Both the position numbers and the translations under genes were made by a program. From Deltaproteobacteria bacterium (GTDB taxonomy: Bacteria > Desulfobacterota > DSM-4660 > Desulfatiglandales > Desulfatiglandaceae), in assembly GCA_021163285.1 (NCBI GenBank), contig JAGGXA010000164.1:1-34053 (forward strand): a stretch of DNA of 34,053 nucleotides. The letters are read 5' to 3'. Below the pieces are notes generated by a model. It worked only from the letters and a program-made list of their open reading frames with translations, ran no database searches and had not been told where the DNA came from. Positions within the stretch are counted from its first letter, which is position 1, and every line of letters begins with the position of its first letter. Positions 24,504 through 33,095 of the stretch are shown in pieces.

Positions 24504-24545
24504 ATAGAATTTGTGGGCTTGTGATATACCCCGATTTTAGCGCGA

Positions 24546-24743
24546 CTAATTCAAAGAGATCTTAGCGCCTCTATAATCAATAATGGGTATTCTTGTTTCC
24601 TTTACGTCCATATTACTAAGAGCAATGGCATCAGCATGTTCATCGATCCATAACTTATAATATCTCAATAAAGAGGGATCATGAAAAATAATAGTTTCAC
24701 CCATGAATTTTAATTCCTCAATTAAGCGCCAGTACAAATGCAT
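24546..24743 (-). CDS. Small conserved-looking protein of unknown function
   Basis: This 65-residue ORF has a strong ribosome site (AAGGAG 7 nt before ATG 24743) and its own terminator, so I take it as a real gene. The protein is soluble, acidic in its middle part and ends with TRIPIIDYRGAKISL. I recognise no family, Cys cluster or membrane segment. It lies upstream of the DsrE-like operon on the same strand but is separated from it by the terminator and about 430 nt. The upstream MFS gene is also on the minus strand. Confidence 0.6.
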   Translation of the reverse strand: MHLYWRLIEELKFMGETIIFHDPSLLRYYKLWIDEHADAIALSNMDVKETRIPIIDYRGAKISLN

Positions 24744-24922
24744 TCCCATTCTCCTTATTCCTTAATATAAATAGGGCGTTCACCAAAGGTACAAACTTAA
24801 GACAAAAGTTTTACCTGGATCAGCCCGGCCTGCCCTCCCTGTCCAAGATACGAACAGAAGAACAGGCTTGCTTAAATAAATTTTGATTTTAATTCTTAAT
24901 TAGAAAAAATTCAATATAAATA

Positions 24923-26161
24923 TTATCCCGAACAGCTCTTAAAACTTTTCGTCCGTGTGTAAAAGATGGTAAAGACCATTACCAGTCCTACAATAGCGCC
25001 AAGTGATATCCAGGAATTGTTATAACCTATGGTATCAATGCCGTAGCCAAATATCGGAGGAGAGATCACGACCCCGAAATAACATATGGTTACCCACAGC
25101 CCAATGGCCTGGCCGGCCTTTTCAGGCCCTGCTATTTCACCTATCAGGGTCAGGAAAAGGACATTAAAGCCGAAAGCGGCAAACCCGAAAAAGGCGGCAA
25201 TAATACCAATTATCATATAATGTGTGTTAACCGGCAACAACCCTATAATAATACAGGTTATTGACGACATAAGACCTATCAGGATGACTTCATTATTTCG
25301 ATGTTCGGCAAAATACAGATCGCTTATCCTGCCCCAGAACACCCTTCCAAGGGCGCCGAAACCCTGGGTAAGACCCAGGAACAACCCTGCCTGAACTTTA
25401 GTATATGAAAAGTAATGCACCATATACAGGGCCAGATATGCCGTGCCTGACATCTGCACTGCCGCCAAAAATATACTGATAATGCTATAAAAAACTATTT
25501 GTTTGTTTTTCCAGACAGAACTGCCCTTTTTTTTCTTAACAGGGATTGAACATTTATCTTCCGGTTTCTTTTTCGTTACGGTAGCCGGGTACATAACATA
25601 TCCGATAAACCCGAAGAATATAACAGCAACCGCAACAATTGCAACTGACCAGCGCCAGCCTGTCACCTCTGCAACAGAAGGAAGAATCACTGCCGCCGCC
25701 ATAGTTCCAAGTGTAAAACCCGTCTGTTTTACTGCCATGGCGGTCGCTCGCCACTTTGCTGTAAACCAGAGAATAACTCCCTTGCTTGTTGCCGGATTCA
25801 AAACCCCGTAACCCATACCTGCAATGAAAAGAAAAACAGCCATCAGGTTGAATGATGGTGAACATGCCACAAAACCGAGGCTTAACCCAAAAATCAAAAG
25901 TCCAAGCGTAATTGTCTTTGGCACGCCCCAATAATCAGAAAGCAGCCCGACAGGAAAGCCTGATGCAAGGGCCCCAAAATATATCAAAGAGACAAAGAGG
26001 CCTAAACTGGCGCTGCTTATGTGCAGTTCTTCTGAGATAAAAGGGAGTAAGGGAGCAAAGCATAATGCAGCAAAGGCCGAAAAAAAATATGTGCCGGTAA
26101 AGATTGAGAGTATTTTCCATCTGTCTGCCCTGCTCAGAATATCCTGATCTTCCATTCCCAT
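24923..26161 (-). CDS. Major facilitator superfamily transporter (OFA-like)
   Basis: The 412-residue integral membrane protein shows about 12 hydrophobic segments and MFS signatures: LLSDYWGVPKTI in loop 2-3, a GMGYGVLNPATSKGVILWF stretch after helix 4, and GRVFWGRISDLYF in the second half. The pattern is closest to oxalate/formate-antiporter-like MFS proteins, which often carry carboxylates. A charged cytoplasmic loop (KKKPEDKCSIPVKKKKG) divides the two halves. AGGAGGT precedes ATG 26161. It is monocistronic as far as seen, flanked by repeat B copy 2 upstream. Substrate cannot be inferred. Confidence 0.88.
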   Translation of the reverse strand: MGMEDQDILSRADRWKILSIFTGTYFFSAFAALCFAPLLPFISEELHISSASLGLFVSLIYFGALASGFPVGLLSDYWGVPKTITLGLLIFGLSLGFVACSPSFNLMAVFLFIAGMGYGVLNPATSKGVILWFTAKWRATAMAVKQTGFTLGTMAAAVILPSVAEVTGWRWSVAIVAVAVIFFGFIGYVMYPATVTKKKPEDKCSIPVKKKKGSSVWKNKQIVFYSIISIFLAAVQMSGTAYLALYMVHYFSYTKVQAGLFLGLTQGFGALGRVFWGRISDLYFAEHRNNEVILIGLMSSITCIIIGLLPVNTHYMIIGIIAAFFGFAAFGFNVLFLTLIGEIAGPEKAGQAIGLWVTICYFGVVISPPIFGYGIDTIGYNNSWISLGAIVGLVMVFTIFYTRTKSFKSCSG

Positions 26162-26252
26162 TTTAATTTACCTCCTGTATGCAGATTATTTGGCCCCCGA
26201 CGCAAGGCGGAACAAGTACAGCCATGTATGCCAATTACAAGGACAGTGATGT

Positions 26253-26417
26253 TAGGAACGAGGAAGAATTAATTTTCCCAACTAATACATCACAGCTTCA
26301 GCCCATCTTTGCCCGTTCTGAAAATACAAAAATCTTGAAATAGCTCACTACTCCTGCAACTTTTGTGCTTTTGGATCGAACAAACCTGGCCTAAATCTGT
26401 GCACCTGCTTGGGCATC
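26253..26417. repeat. Repeat family B, copy 2
   Basis: It begins TTAGGAACGAGGAAGAATTA and carries TTGAAATAGCTCACTACT with flanking arms ending in TTTTGTGCTTTTGGATC. It is nearly identical to 20894-21056 in the same orientation. It lies upstream of the MFS transporter gene. The rest of the 26162-26696 gap holds no gene that I can support. Confidence 0.8.
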
Positions 26418-26619
26418 CTTCATTTTGACTTTACACTTGGCAGAAAAGTGGCAGCGGCATCCTGCCGCTGATTTAAGAGGCTATAAGCCTCTTCTACAAT
26501 TTACAATTTTTAGTTCCAATAAAAGTGTCAGGTTGCTCTCCACCCCGCCTCGCGGCAATCCTGAACAATTCGATTATTTACTAAATACAGGAAATAATCA
26601 TTCTGAATAAAATTTATCT

Positions 26620-26663
26620 AATTAAAGAAAAAAGATGCAGGACTGTTACAGTCCTGCATCTTT
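26620..26663 (-). terminator. Strong terminator of the thiolase operon
   Basis: AAAGATGCAGGACTG and CAGTCCTGCATCTTT make a perfect 15-bp stem with a 3-nt loop. On the minus strand it is followed by TTTCTTTAAT. It lies 34 nt after the thiolase stop codon. Confidence 0.85.
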
Positions 26664-26696
26664 ATCCGTGTTATCTATCTGTTTCGGTCGGGAAGA

Positions 26697-27893
26697 TCAT
26701 CTTCCAACGATACCAATGCTGATAATATTATTGATTGGAAATCCACCGAGGTTGTGTGTAAGGCCATACTTGGGATTTTCGATCTGCCTGTCTCCGGCCT
26801 TTCCCTGCAACTGTTTATACATTTCATACATCATTCTGAGACCGGAGGCCCCGATGGGATGTCCAAAACACTTAAGCCCGCCATCAGGCTGGCACGGTAT
26901 TTTTCCATCTAATTCATAAAACCCATCTTTTATATCATCACCTGCCTTGCCTCTTGGAGAGATGTGGAGGTCTTCATAGGTTACAAGCTCTGTGATGGAG
27001 AAGCAGTCATGAACCTCCATCATACCCACCTCTTCTCTCGGATTTGTGATGCCGGCCTCATTATATGCCATATCCACGCATTTATTGGTCGTCTTGACAT
27101 AGGTCCCGTCCCAGTCAGTATACATCAATTCTTCACCGGAGCTGATTGCTACCTGCATGGCCTTGACAAGAACAGGATCCGACCTGAAATTCTTGGCCAT
27201 ATCCGCACGGCAGACAATAGCCGCGGCAGAACCGTCACTCACACCGCAGCAGTCAAAGAGACCTAATGGATAGGCTATCATAGGCGCATTCATTATCTGT
27301 TCAACTGTTGCCTCTCTTCTTAGGTGGGCCTTTGGATTTTTGGCGCCATTCTTATGACTTTTTGCGGATATCATGGCAAGCAGCTTTTTCCCCTCTTTCG
27401 GATCGATGCCATATTTTGCAAAATAGGCATTTGCCATCATGGCAAATGCCCCCGGAGCAGTAACATTGGGCATTATCATCCTGTTCTTGTTTCCCATCTG
27501 GGTAAAAAGATCAGGAAGTCCTCCATAGCCGGTATCCTTTAATTTTTCCACACCGAGGGCAAGACAAATATCATAGGCCCCTGAAGCCACGGCATAAACT
27601 GCGTTTCTTAATGCTTCAGTACCGCCGGCACAAAAGTTTTCAACCCTTGTAACGGGCTTAAACGGGAGCTTTAAAGTCATGCTGAGCGGCATGCCGGTCT
27701 TTCCAACGTTATTGCTGTCCATACATGTGCTGAACCAGGCAGCATCAATATCTTTTTTTTCTATTCCAGCGTCTTCAATAGCTTCCTGAAACGCTTCAAC
27801 CATTAAGTCTTCTCCGCCTGCCTCCCAGCGCTCACCAAACCGGGTGCAACCCATTCCGATAATAGCGACCTTATCTCTTATACCTTCTGACAT
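26697..27893 (-). CDS. SCP2-type thiolase (acetyl-CoA acetyltransferase family)
   Basis: The 398-residue enzyme has the thiolase fold, with nucleophile Cys in VENFCAGGTEAL at about residue 88, HDCF in the C-terminal half, and GHPIGASGLRM for the second active site. The final Cys loop of biosynthetic thiolases is replaced by HNLGGFP, as in the SCP2-type subgroup. It would make or cleave 3-oxoacyl-CoA. AGGAGGT gives a perfect ribosome site 5 nt before ATG 27893. The gene follows the HMG-CoA-synthase-like/DUF35 gene, an arrangement known from the archaeal thiolase-HMGCS-DUF35 complex and comparable to BbsA/BbsB of anaerobic toluene degradation. The physiological substrate is unknown. Confidence 0.9.
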   Translation of the reverse strand: MSEGIRDKVAIIGMGCTRFGERWEAGGEDLMVEAFQEAIEDAGIEKKDIDAAWFSTCMDSNNVGKTGMPLSMTLKLPFKPVTRVENFCAGGTEALRNAVYAVASGAYDICLALGVEKLKDTGYGGLPDLFTQMGNKNRMIMPNVTAPGAFAMMANAYFAKYGIDPKEGKKLLAMISAKSHKNGAKNPKAHLRREATVEQIMNAPMIAYPLGLFDCCGVSDGSAAAIVCRADMAKNFRSDPVLVKAMQVAISSGEELMYTDWDGTYVKTTNKCVDMAYNEAGITNPREEVGMMEVHDCFSITELVTYEDLHISPRGKAGDDIKDGFYELDGKIPCQPDGGLKCFGHPIGASGLRMMYEMYKQLQGKAGDRQIENPKYGLTHNLGGFPINNIISIGIVGR

Positions 27894-28048
27894 TTTTTAC
27901 CTCCTAAGTAAAACAACTACCCATCTATATTTTTCAGGATAATTGCTCTCTTTTTCATATAAAATTAGTTGAACCTGTCCTCAAATACCTGTTGGACTGA
28001 ATTAACAGGTCTTAAATCGAGAAATACCGGTGCATACATCTATCAAAA

Positions 28049-29497
28049 CTAATCCATAACCGGAACAGCTTTCCAGAAGTAGGCATGGATTGCGAAAGTT
28101 TCATCAACATATTTTTTTCTGAAACTCATTTCAATGGGCATATTAACTGATAAGGACTCAGGATCAATATCACTTATATCAAACCAGTATCTTCCTCCCC
28201 CATCGAAATCCACCATCCCATACATTCCCGGAGGACTTGGGGTAAACGCCAGGTGATCAACCGTAAAACTTCTCAGGGTTCCCTTTTTTTGTGAGAACCT
28301 GTATTTTTCCATCTCGCCTACAGCGCCGCAGTCCGGCTTAACACATATTATCTGGGATGGGTATTGCGGGGTGCCGCAAACCTTGCATTTGGTGCCGCAA
28401 AGGCCTAAGATTTGGTCGCGAAGCCTCCACAATTCCGATAATGGCGTAAACGGCATGATTTCTCCGCGGATACCTTTTTCAATAGGCAGAATATTACGGA
28501 AGCTTAACATTTTTTCATAACTCGTCAGCTCTGTTTTCGCTTCGAGGTGTTTTTTGATCCCTCTTCTATTCCCCTTGATGTCATTAATCTTGTCGGTTAC
28601 TTCAAAAAGAAGCGCATCGCTTCCTGTTCCAAAGCTTGCAATTACTATCTTGTCGCCCGGTTTGGCATCCTCTAATGCGGCAACAAGCAGCATAAGCGGA
28701 TTGCTCGAACCGGTATATCCCACATTTGCCAGCAACGGGTCCTGTACCTGTGAAGACTCAAGGCCTAATTTTTTTCCGATTTTTTTGTGATCACCTGCAT
28801 AAAGGCACGGATAACCGACTTTGGCAAGGTCTTTTGGATCCACATTATATTTTTTTAGCACTCCTGAAATGGCTTCGGGAATAAAAACCGAGTAGCCAGC
28901 ATCACGAATAAACCTGTCTTCCCACTGACGGTCATATTTGTCATCTTCAGCCTTCCAGTGATCTACGAAATCGTACGAAACGGAAAAAGAGCCGATAAAA
29001 TCAGCAACGACATTATCATTTCCTAAAATAAGAGATGCAGCGCCATCACCGAAGAGCTCTTCCTGAGCGCTTCCGGGCCTGCCTACACGGCAATCCGATG
29101 CGCACACTATTACATTTCTTGATGTCCCTGCCTGCACGGAATCCAGGGCCGAGAGCGTGGCGGTAGTCCCCGATTTAACGGTATCGGTAAAATCAGCTGT
29201 ACGAATATCACTGCGTAAATCAAAAGCGGTTGATATAATCTCCGCGGTCTGTCTTTCTTTGTAAATTGCGGAAGTGCTTGCAAAATAAGATGTGTCAATA
29301 ATGTCGGGATCAATATCACTCAGACAATCCATGCCTGCGGCAACGGCCATGGTTACTGCATCTTCATCATAATTGGCCACAGCCTTTTCACCCTTAAGAT
29401 ACGTAGCCGGGTTAACCCATCCTATGGATTTATAAATAATTTTGCGGTCTATCCTGAATTTTGGAATATAAGCGCCGTAAGAGACGATTCCTGCCAT
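28049..29497 (-). CDS. HMG-CoA-synthase-like protein fused to DUF35 (Zn-ribbon/OB-fold); catalytic Cys apparently lost
   Basis: Residues 1-350 follow the archaeal/bacterial HMG-CoA synthase layout (start IVSYGAYIPKFRI, late NVGYTGSSNPL and SFGTGSDALLF). Residues about 365-482 are a DUF35 module with Zn-ribbon cysteines (CKVC and CVKPDC) and an OB-fold. The position where HMG-CoA synthases carry the acetylated Cys (usually ACxxGT) reads DTVKSGTT, with Val107 there, and the usual catalytic His region reads GYPCLYAGDH. The synthase active site is therefore probably dead or remodelled. ATG 29497 is chosen because AAGGAGGT lies 7 nt upstream; the track start at 29557 has no such site. It is likely an acyl-CoA-holding or scaffold partner of the thiolase (inference). 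Confidence 0.85.
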   Translation of the reverse strand: MAGIVSYGAYIPKFRIDRKIIYKSIGWVNPATYLKGEKAVANYDEDAVTMAVAAGMDCLSDIDPDIIDTSYFASTSAIYKERQTAEIISTAFDLRSDIRTADFTDTVKSGTTATLSALDSVQAGTSRNVIVCASDCRVGRPGSAQEELFGDGAASLILGNDNVVADFIGSFSVSYDFVDHWKAEDDKYDRQWEDRFIRDAGYSVFIPEAISGVLKKYNVDPKDLAKVGYPCLYAGDHKKIGKKLGLESSQVQDPLLANVGYTGSSNPLMLLVAALEDAKPGDKIVIASFGTGSDALLFEVTDKINDIKGNRRGIKKHLEAKTELTSYEKMLSFRNILPIEKGIRGEIMPFTPLSELWRLRDQILGLCGTKCKVCGTPQYPSQIICVKPDCGAVGEMEKYRFSQKKGTLRSFTVDHLAFTPSPPGMYGMVDFDGGGRYWFDISDIDPESLSVNMPIEMSFRKKYVDETFAIHAYFWKAVPVMD

Positions 29498-29702
29498 CTG
29501 TTTTACCTCCTTAAATAAATTAATACCCGTAAATAATATTATTCTATTCCGGAACATTCATCTGCCCATTGCTTAAAGTGTTTCCGTAAAAATACATGTT
29601 TTTGCGAAAACAGAAAGAAGCCCTTACCATTTCTGATACACACAAAACAGAGATACATCAGTCAAGCTTCATACATAATAAAGGGGCAAAAAAATACCGG
29701 GG

Positions 29703-30029
29703 CTACCAGAAGTTAATTTGTGTTACAAGCTCCTTTCTTTTTAATATTTTTGTTATCTCTTTTTTTGAATTTTCATCCACGACAGGTTCCACTTCGGAAA
29801 TCTGCCGGCCGGATTCATTTCTTTTCTTCCAGTTGCGGATATATCCCGGGACAAGGGCATACCTGCAACCACCCATGCCGCAGCATGACGTTTCAATTTT
29901 TCCCATTCCGATAATACATAATACAATATCATCCTTGTATTCAAGCTTCCATTCCTTTTCTACAGTATAAAAGCCTGATATGGCCTGAATCTCAGTGTCG
30001 GGGTTTGTTGTTTGATGAATATATTCCAT
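29703..30029 (-). CDS. Small Cys-rich protein with CCGMGGC motif, unknown function
   Basis: The 108-residue product is soluble. Its only striking motif is ETSCCGMGGCRYALVPGYI in the middle, where Cys and Gly residues could form a metal or cluster site (inference). The C-terminus is Lys/Glu-rich. I do not recognise the family. It shares strand and neighbourhood with the acyl-CoA genes, about 200 nt upstream of the HMG-CoA-synthase-like gene. No good ribosome site is seen at ATG 30029, so the start is uncertain. Confidence 0.6.
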   Translation of the reverse strand: MEYIHQTTNPDTEIQAISGFYTVEKEWKLEYKDDIVLCIIGMGKIETSCCGMGGCRYALVPGYIRNWKKRNESGRQISEVEPVVDENSKKEITKILKRKELVTQINFW

Positions 30030-30483
30030 AGATTAATGTATAAGATCTTTTATTGCTCAGGTGCTCAGTTAAAAGGCTAAAGGAAAGAGAATCATTTTCA
30101 GCAGAAAATAATATAGTTTTTATTTGCAAAAGCACATATGACTATACATCCCATGTTTTACTTTCAATCATCATCTTTCAATCTTTTACCTGAATAATCA
30201 TGGTATCTTTCACTAAACCCTTGAATATTCCGGTTGATAACATTCAAATATCCGGATGAAAACTACAAAATCGGATCTACTGCAAATAGTTCTGCTATGT
30301 TTTGCCTGGATAAACAGTATTAACATGATAGTTTCTTCATCCTGTTGGATTTATATCATTTCTATCCTGTTATCCTTTCAAAGATTTTATTTTACATACG
30401 GTAAACAATTACGATATACTTTATTATATAATGATAAACAAGAAAAAACTTTTTGGTAATCGTTGATAACGTACAAGATGTAG
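30030..30483. other. AT-rich gap with no recognised gene
   Basis: The track lists a 67-residue plus-strand ORF (30256-30459), but it has no ribosome site, is hydrophobic by chance of AT-rich codons, and matches nothing I know. I see no hairpin of note. The stretch probably separates two transcripts of the minus-strand acyl-CoA region. Confidence 0.5.
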
Positions 30484-30924
30484 TTATACCTCAAAAATTA
30501 CTTCGCAACACTCGTCACCATCTGCCAGGGTCTGAATGATGCTCAACTTTACAGGCATTTCAGTTGCACTTTCAAATATCCCCCTGTCACACCCCATTGC
30601 CGCTGCGCAGAGGTCCCTGCCCTTTCCCTTGAGGCCAAGGGCACATGCATATGATTTCAGATGGTAAACCTTATCATCCAATTTAATAAGGTCTATTTTT
30701 GTGCCCCGCTTGCGCGCGCCATCCGTAAAGGACCTGGCAACCGTGCTCAAATTAGTGTCCGGCAGGTTTTTCTTCATCTTTTCTCCGACCGCAAGCCCTA
30801 ATTTATGCCATACATATTCAATTTCAGGCAGGGCATCAGCGCCAAATTTTGAATACATCTTTTGGCTTAACAGTGATAGTGCATCCCTTGCAGAACTTAC
30901 GTTAATCTCCTGGCCCTCACTCAT
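30484..30924 (-). CDS. ATC-hydrolase-like protein (L-2-amino-thiazoline-4-carboxylate hydrolase family)
   Basis: The 146-residue protein has the pattern of the ATC_hydrolase family (PF14196): a helical N-terminus, Cys and Asp residues in GRDLCAAAMGCDRGIFES, and a C-terminal GDECCEVIFEV strand. Members are often found beside acyl-CoA or aromatic degradation genes in anaerobes, and few have a tested function. GGGAGGT precedes ATG 30924. The gene lies 5 nt after the crotonase gene, so the two are one transcript. The Cys pair suggests a thiol active site or metal site (inference). The family call is by motif only. Confidence 0.6.
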   Translation of the reverse strand: MSEGQEINVSSARDALSLLSQKMYSKFGADALPEIEYVWHKLGLAVGEKMKKNLPDTNLSTVARSFTDGARKRGTKIDLIKLDDKVYHLKSYACALGLKGKGRDLCAAAMGCDRGIFESATEMPVKLSIIQTLADGDECCEVIFEV

Positions 30925-30929
30925 AATAA

Positions 30930-31706
30930 TTACCTCCCTGTAAAAACCGGTTTTCTTTTTTCCATAACCGCCTTAATTCCCTCTTCCGCATCTTTGCTCA
31001 TGTTTATCTCATCAACAAGCCCTGCCAATTCCTTTTCAAGGGATGGAGCAAGGCGGTTTTCCTCAAAGAGTTTTTTAATGGTTAATTTTGTAACCCTCAC
31101 CGCCAAAGGGGCTGTTTCTTCTGCAAGTTTATTTGCAAAAGAATATGTAAAACGCTCAAGTTCATCATGTTTTATCACCTGATTAACAAGCCCTGTTTCT
31201 CTTGCCCTGTCTGCGTTAATCAAACTTCCGGTCAGGAGTATTTCTTTTGCCGCTTTAATGCCGACCAGCCTTGTCAGACGCTCAATAGCGGTATAATAAT
31301 AGGTCCTTCCCATTTTAACGAGGGGCACTCCGAATCGAGCGTCTTCGGCAGCGAAACAAAAATCTGAAATAACCGAAATATCAAGACCTGCCCCTATAGC
31401 CGGACCATAAACCATTGAGACAAGAGGCAATGGACAATTTATCAGACCTTCAATACAATAGGTAAGTCCTTCGATTGTACGTTGAAACTCTTTATATCCA
31501 CCGGCAACGTCCCCTCCGGATGTAAAGATCTTTTCACCGGCTCCTCTCAGGATAATAACCCTGGCCTTACCCTCTTTATCTATTTCCCTTACAAGGTCTC
31601 CCAGACTGAAGAGGGCGTCGGCATTCAAGGCGTTTCTCTTTTCCGGGCGGTTAAATATTAATGTAGTAAGATGTCTTTTATCTTCCCTGATAATTTCATT
31701 TGCCAT
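30930..31706 (-). CDS. Enoyl-CoA hydratase/isomerase (crotonase) family protein
   Basis: The 258-residue protein shows the crotonase fold: NRPEKRNALNADAL near the N-terminus, the oxyanion-hole segment FTSGGDVAGG, and GPAIGAGLDISVISDF in the middle. The two catalytic Glu of classical enoyl-CoA hydratase are not in place: GGGxEL reads GAGLDI and FGxPE reads FGVPL. Water addition by the textbook mechanism is thus doubtful, and an isomerase, hydrolase or other crotonase activity is possible. ATG 31706 is preferred over 31712 because AGGT lies at suitable distance. It is the first gene of the minus-strand acyl-CoA group. Confidence 0.85.
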   Translation of the reverse strand: MANEIIREDKRHLTTLIFNRPEKRNALNADALFSLGDLVREIDKEGKARVIILRGAGEKIFTSGGDVAGGYKEFQRTIEGLTYCIEGLINCPLPLVSMVYGPAIGAGLDISVISDFCFAAEDARFGVPLVKMGRTYYYTAIERLTRLVGIKAAKEILLTGSLINADRARETGLVNQVIKHDELERFTYSFANKLAEETAPLAVRVTKLTIKKLFEENRLAPSLEKELAGLVDEINMSKDAEEGIKAVMEKRKPVFTGR

Positions 31707-31915
31707 AGACATACCTGATATACAGACCTCGGAAATTATAGATTGAATAAAAATGCGAAGAGCCTTATTATTCAGGTCGTTCGGCCATTACACAATGATT
31801 TACTGGACAGACACAAGCAAAGAGATTGATTAAAAAACATATACTGCATACAATATGTCCTCCCCTGATTCCGTTATAATCAGAAAAAATATTACCGATT
31901 GAATTATTGCTCTCG

Positions 31916-31936
31916 TTCCCACGCTCTGCGTGGGAA
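31916..31936. repeat. GTTCCCACGC-type palindromic repeat
   Basis: TTCCCACGC and GCGTGGGAA form a perfect 9-bp stem with loop TCT. A degraded copy lies at 9619-9641. From memory, near-identical palindromes recur in many environmental bacterial genomes. Confidence 0.7.
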
Positions 31937-32179
31937 TGCATACCAAACGGGCATCAACAATCACTGCCCCTGTAACCGGCATATAACCCATGAAGGTTCT
32001 TTCATTTTTTTATTTTTATCACTTATATTGATTGAAGATCAAGCTCTAAAATAGAATTTGCAGCAACCTGAAAAAAACATATTTTACTCACATTATCATA
32101 GCTGATAATTATTTGAAATTACACTTAATTTACTTTATTGCATTCAGGGACACATAATTACGGTAATTTTATTTGTAAA

Positions 32180-32196
32180 GGACGAGGACGAAATAA
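32180..32196 (+). repeat. GGACGAGGACGAAATAA repeat, short copy
   Basis: This 17-bp string matches the core of the repeats at 24294 and 21053. It lies just beyond the 3' end of the NUDIX gene. Confidence 0.6.
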
Positions 32197-32211
32197 TTTC
32201 CCCGACACCTG

Positions 32212-32718
32212 TTACATACCGTCTGATTCGATATATGATATTAATTTCTTGCACACCAGAAGATCAGTGGGATATGCCATTGGTTCAGGCAAGGCATGTA
32301 AAGAAAAGAAATCAGCTTTACTTGCATCGGATCCTGCTTTGAGCTCCCCCCCGGTATGTCTGCCCCGGAACCATATGCCTACGGTTTGATTTTCAAGGTC
32401 ATGAAAATTTGAATGCACGTCAAATACAGGGCCAATCTCCACTTCCAGTCCGGTTTCCTCCATGAACTCGCGCCTTGCCGCTGAGCGAACATCTTCTCCC
32501 CATTCTACATGTCCGCAGGGTATGCACCACATCCCCTCGTAAGACCCCAACCGCTTTACAAGGAGCAATTTGTCTTTTTTCATCAAAATTACCGCAACCC
32601 CTATTGTTGGGTTCCGGTAATGAATCTTCTTACACTGACCGCAATAAAGACGTTTTCTGCCGTCATCCACCCTTTTTTGCAAAGGATTTCCGCAAAAAGG
32701 GCAAAATTTCGATTCCAT
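32212..32718 (-). CDS. NUDIX hydrolase with N-terminal zinc ribbon
   Basis: The 168-residue protein begins with a zinc ribbon (CPFCGNPL and CGQCKKIHY) followed by a NUDIX domain. The NUDIX box is seen as [26 protein letters not shown], with the RExxEE core REFMEE. Such enzymes cleave nucleoside diphosphates linked to another group; zinc-ribbon members include NADH pyrophosphatases and broader housekeeping hydrolases. ATG 32718 is chosen over GTG 32724 because AAAGGTG lies 8 nt upstream. It stands alone, with repeats on its 3' side. The substrate cannot be predicted. Confidence 0.92.
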   Translation of the reverse strand: MESKFCPFCGNPLQKRVDDGRKRLYCGQCKKIHYRNPTIGVAVILMKKDKLLLVKRLGSYEGMWCIPCGHVEWGEDVRSAARREFMEETGLEVEIGPVFDVHSNFHDLENQTVGIWFRGRHTGGELKAGSDASKADFFSLHALPEPMAYPTDLLVCKKLISYIESDGM

Positions 32719-33095
32719 AAGCACCTCACCTTTCGTAAGGGCAAAAATACATTAGTGATTTTTTGGTGTCAAAGATATTCAGTATATTCTTCCATTCGTT
32801 CAGATTTGTTCTGCATTTCTCAGACCTTATTTACTGCCTGAAAACTATTACAGTCACATTAACATGATGAATCGAAAATTTGAAGTCTTTCAAATAAATT
32901 TGGCCGTGCAATTTCGTATAAATTTTCTTTACGAAGCACAATGAATTGGCATGGAATTTGATATTTTTAACTTTTATACCAAAGATATCAAGAAGTTACA
33001 GTAATATTTCACTTGAACCTCATCCCTTTTTATGATAGGATATCTACAAAACTTTTTGATATCCCAATGGAAAGGATAGATTATAAATGTTTATT
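32719..33095. other. Gap with no recognised feature
   Basis: The stretch between the NUDIX gene and the decayed AAA-ATPase-like fragment is AT-rich. The plus-strand 65-residue ORF at 33013 has no ribosome site and overlaps the fragment antisense. It presumably holds the NUDIX promoter and possibly lost sequence from the fragment's 3' part. Confidence 0.45.

Larger units (their letters stand above)
24112..24545. other. Non-coding gap upstream of DsrE-like gene
   Basis: No ORF on either strand looks real. The interval holds the 23-bp GGGACGAGGACGAAATAACATCC repeat and the terminator of the small orphan gene to its right. It should also contain the promoter of the DsrE/F/H-like operon, which I could not identify. 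Confidence 0.5.
31707..32211. other. Gap holding short repeats only
   Basis: No ORF is supported. It contains the intact GTTCCCACGC hairpin at 31916-31936 and a GGACGAGGACGAAATAA copy at 32180-32196. The promoter of the crotonase operon should lie in its left part, but no clear boxes were found. Confidence 0.5.

Noticed and set aside
30256-30459. 67-aa plus-strand ORF
   Set aside because: No ribosome site, AT-rich, no recognisable motif, opposite to the direction of its neighbours.
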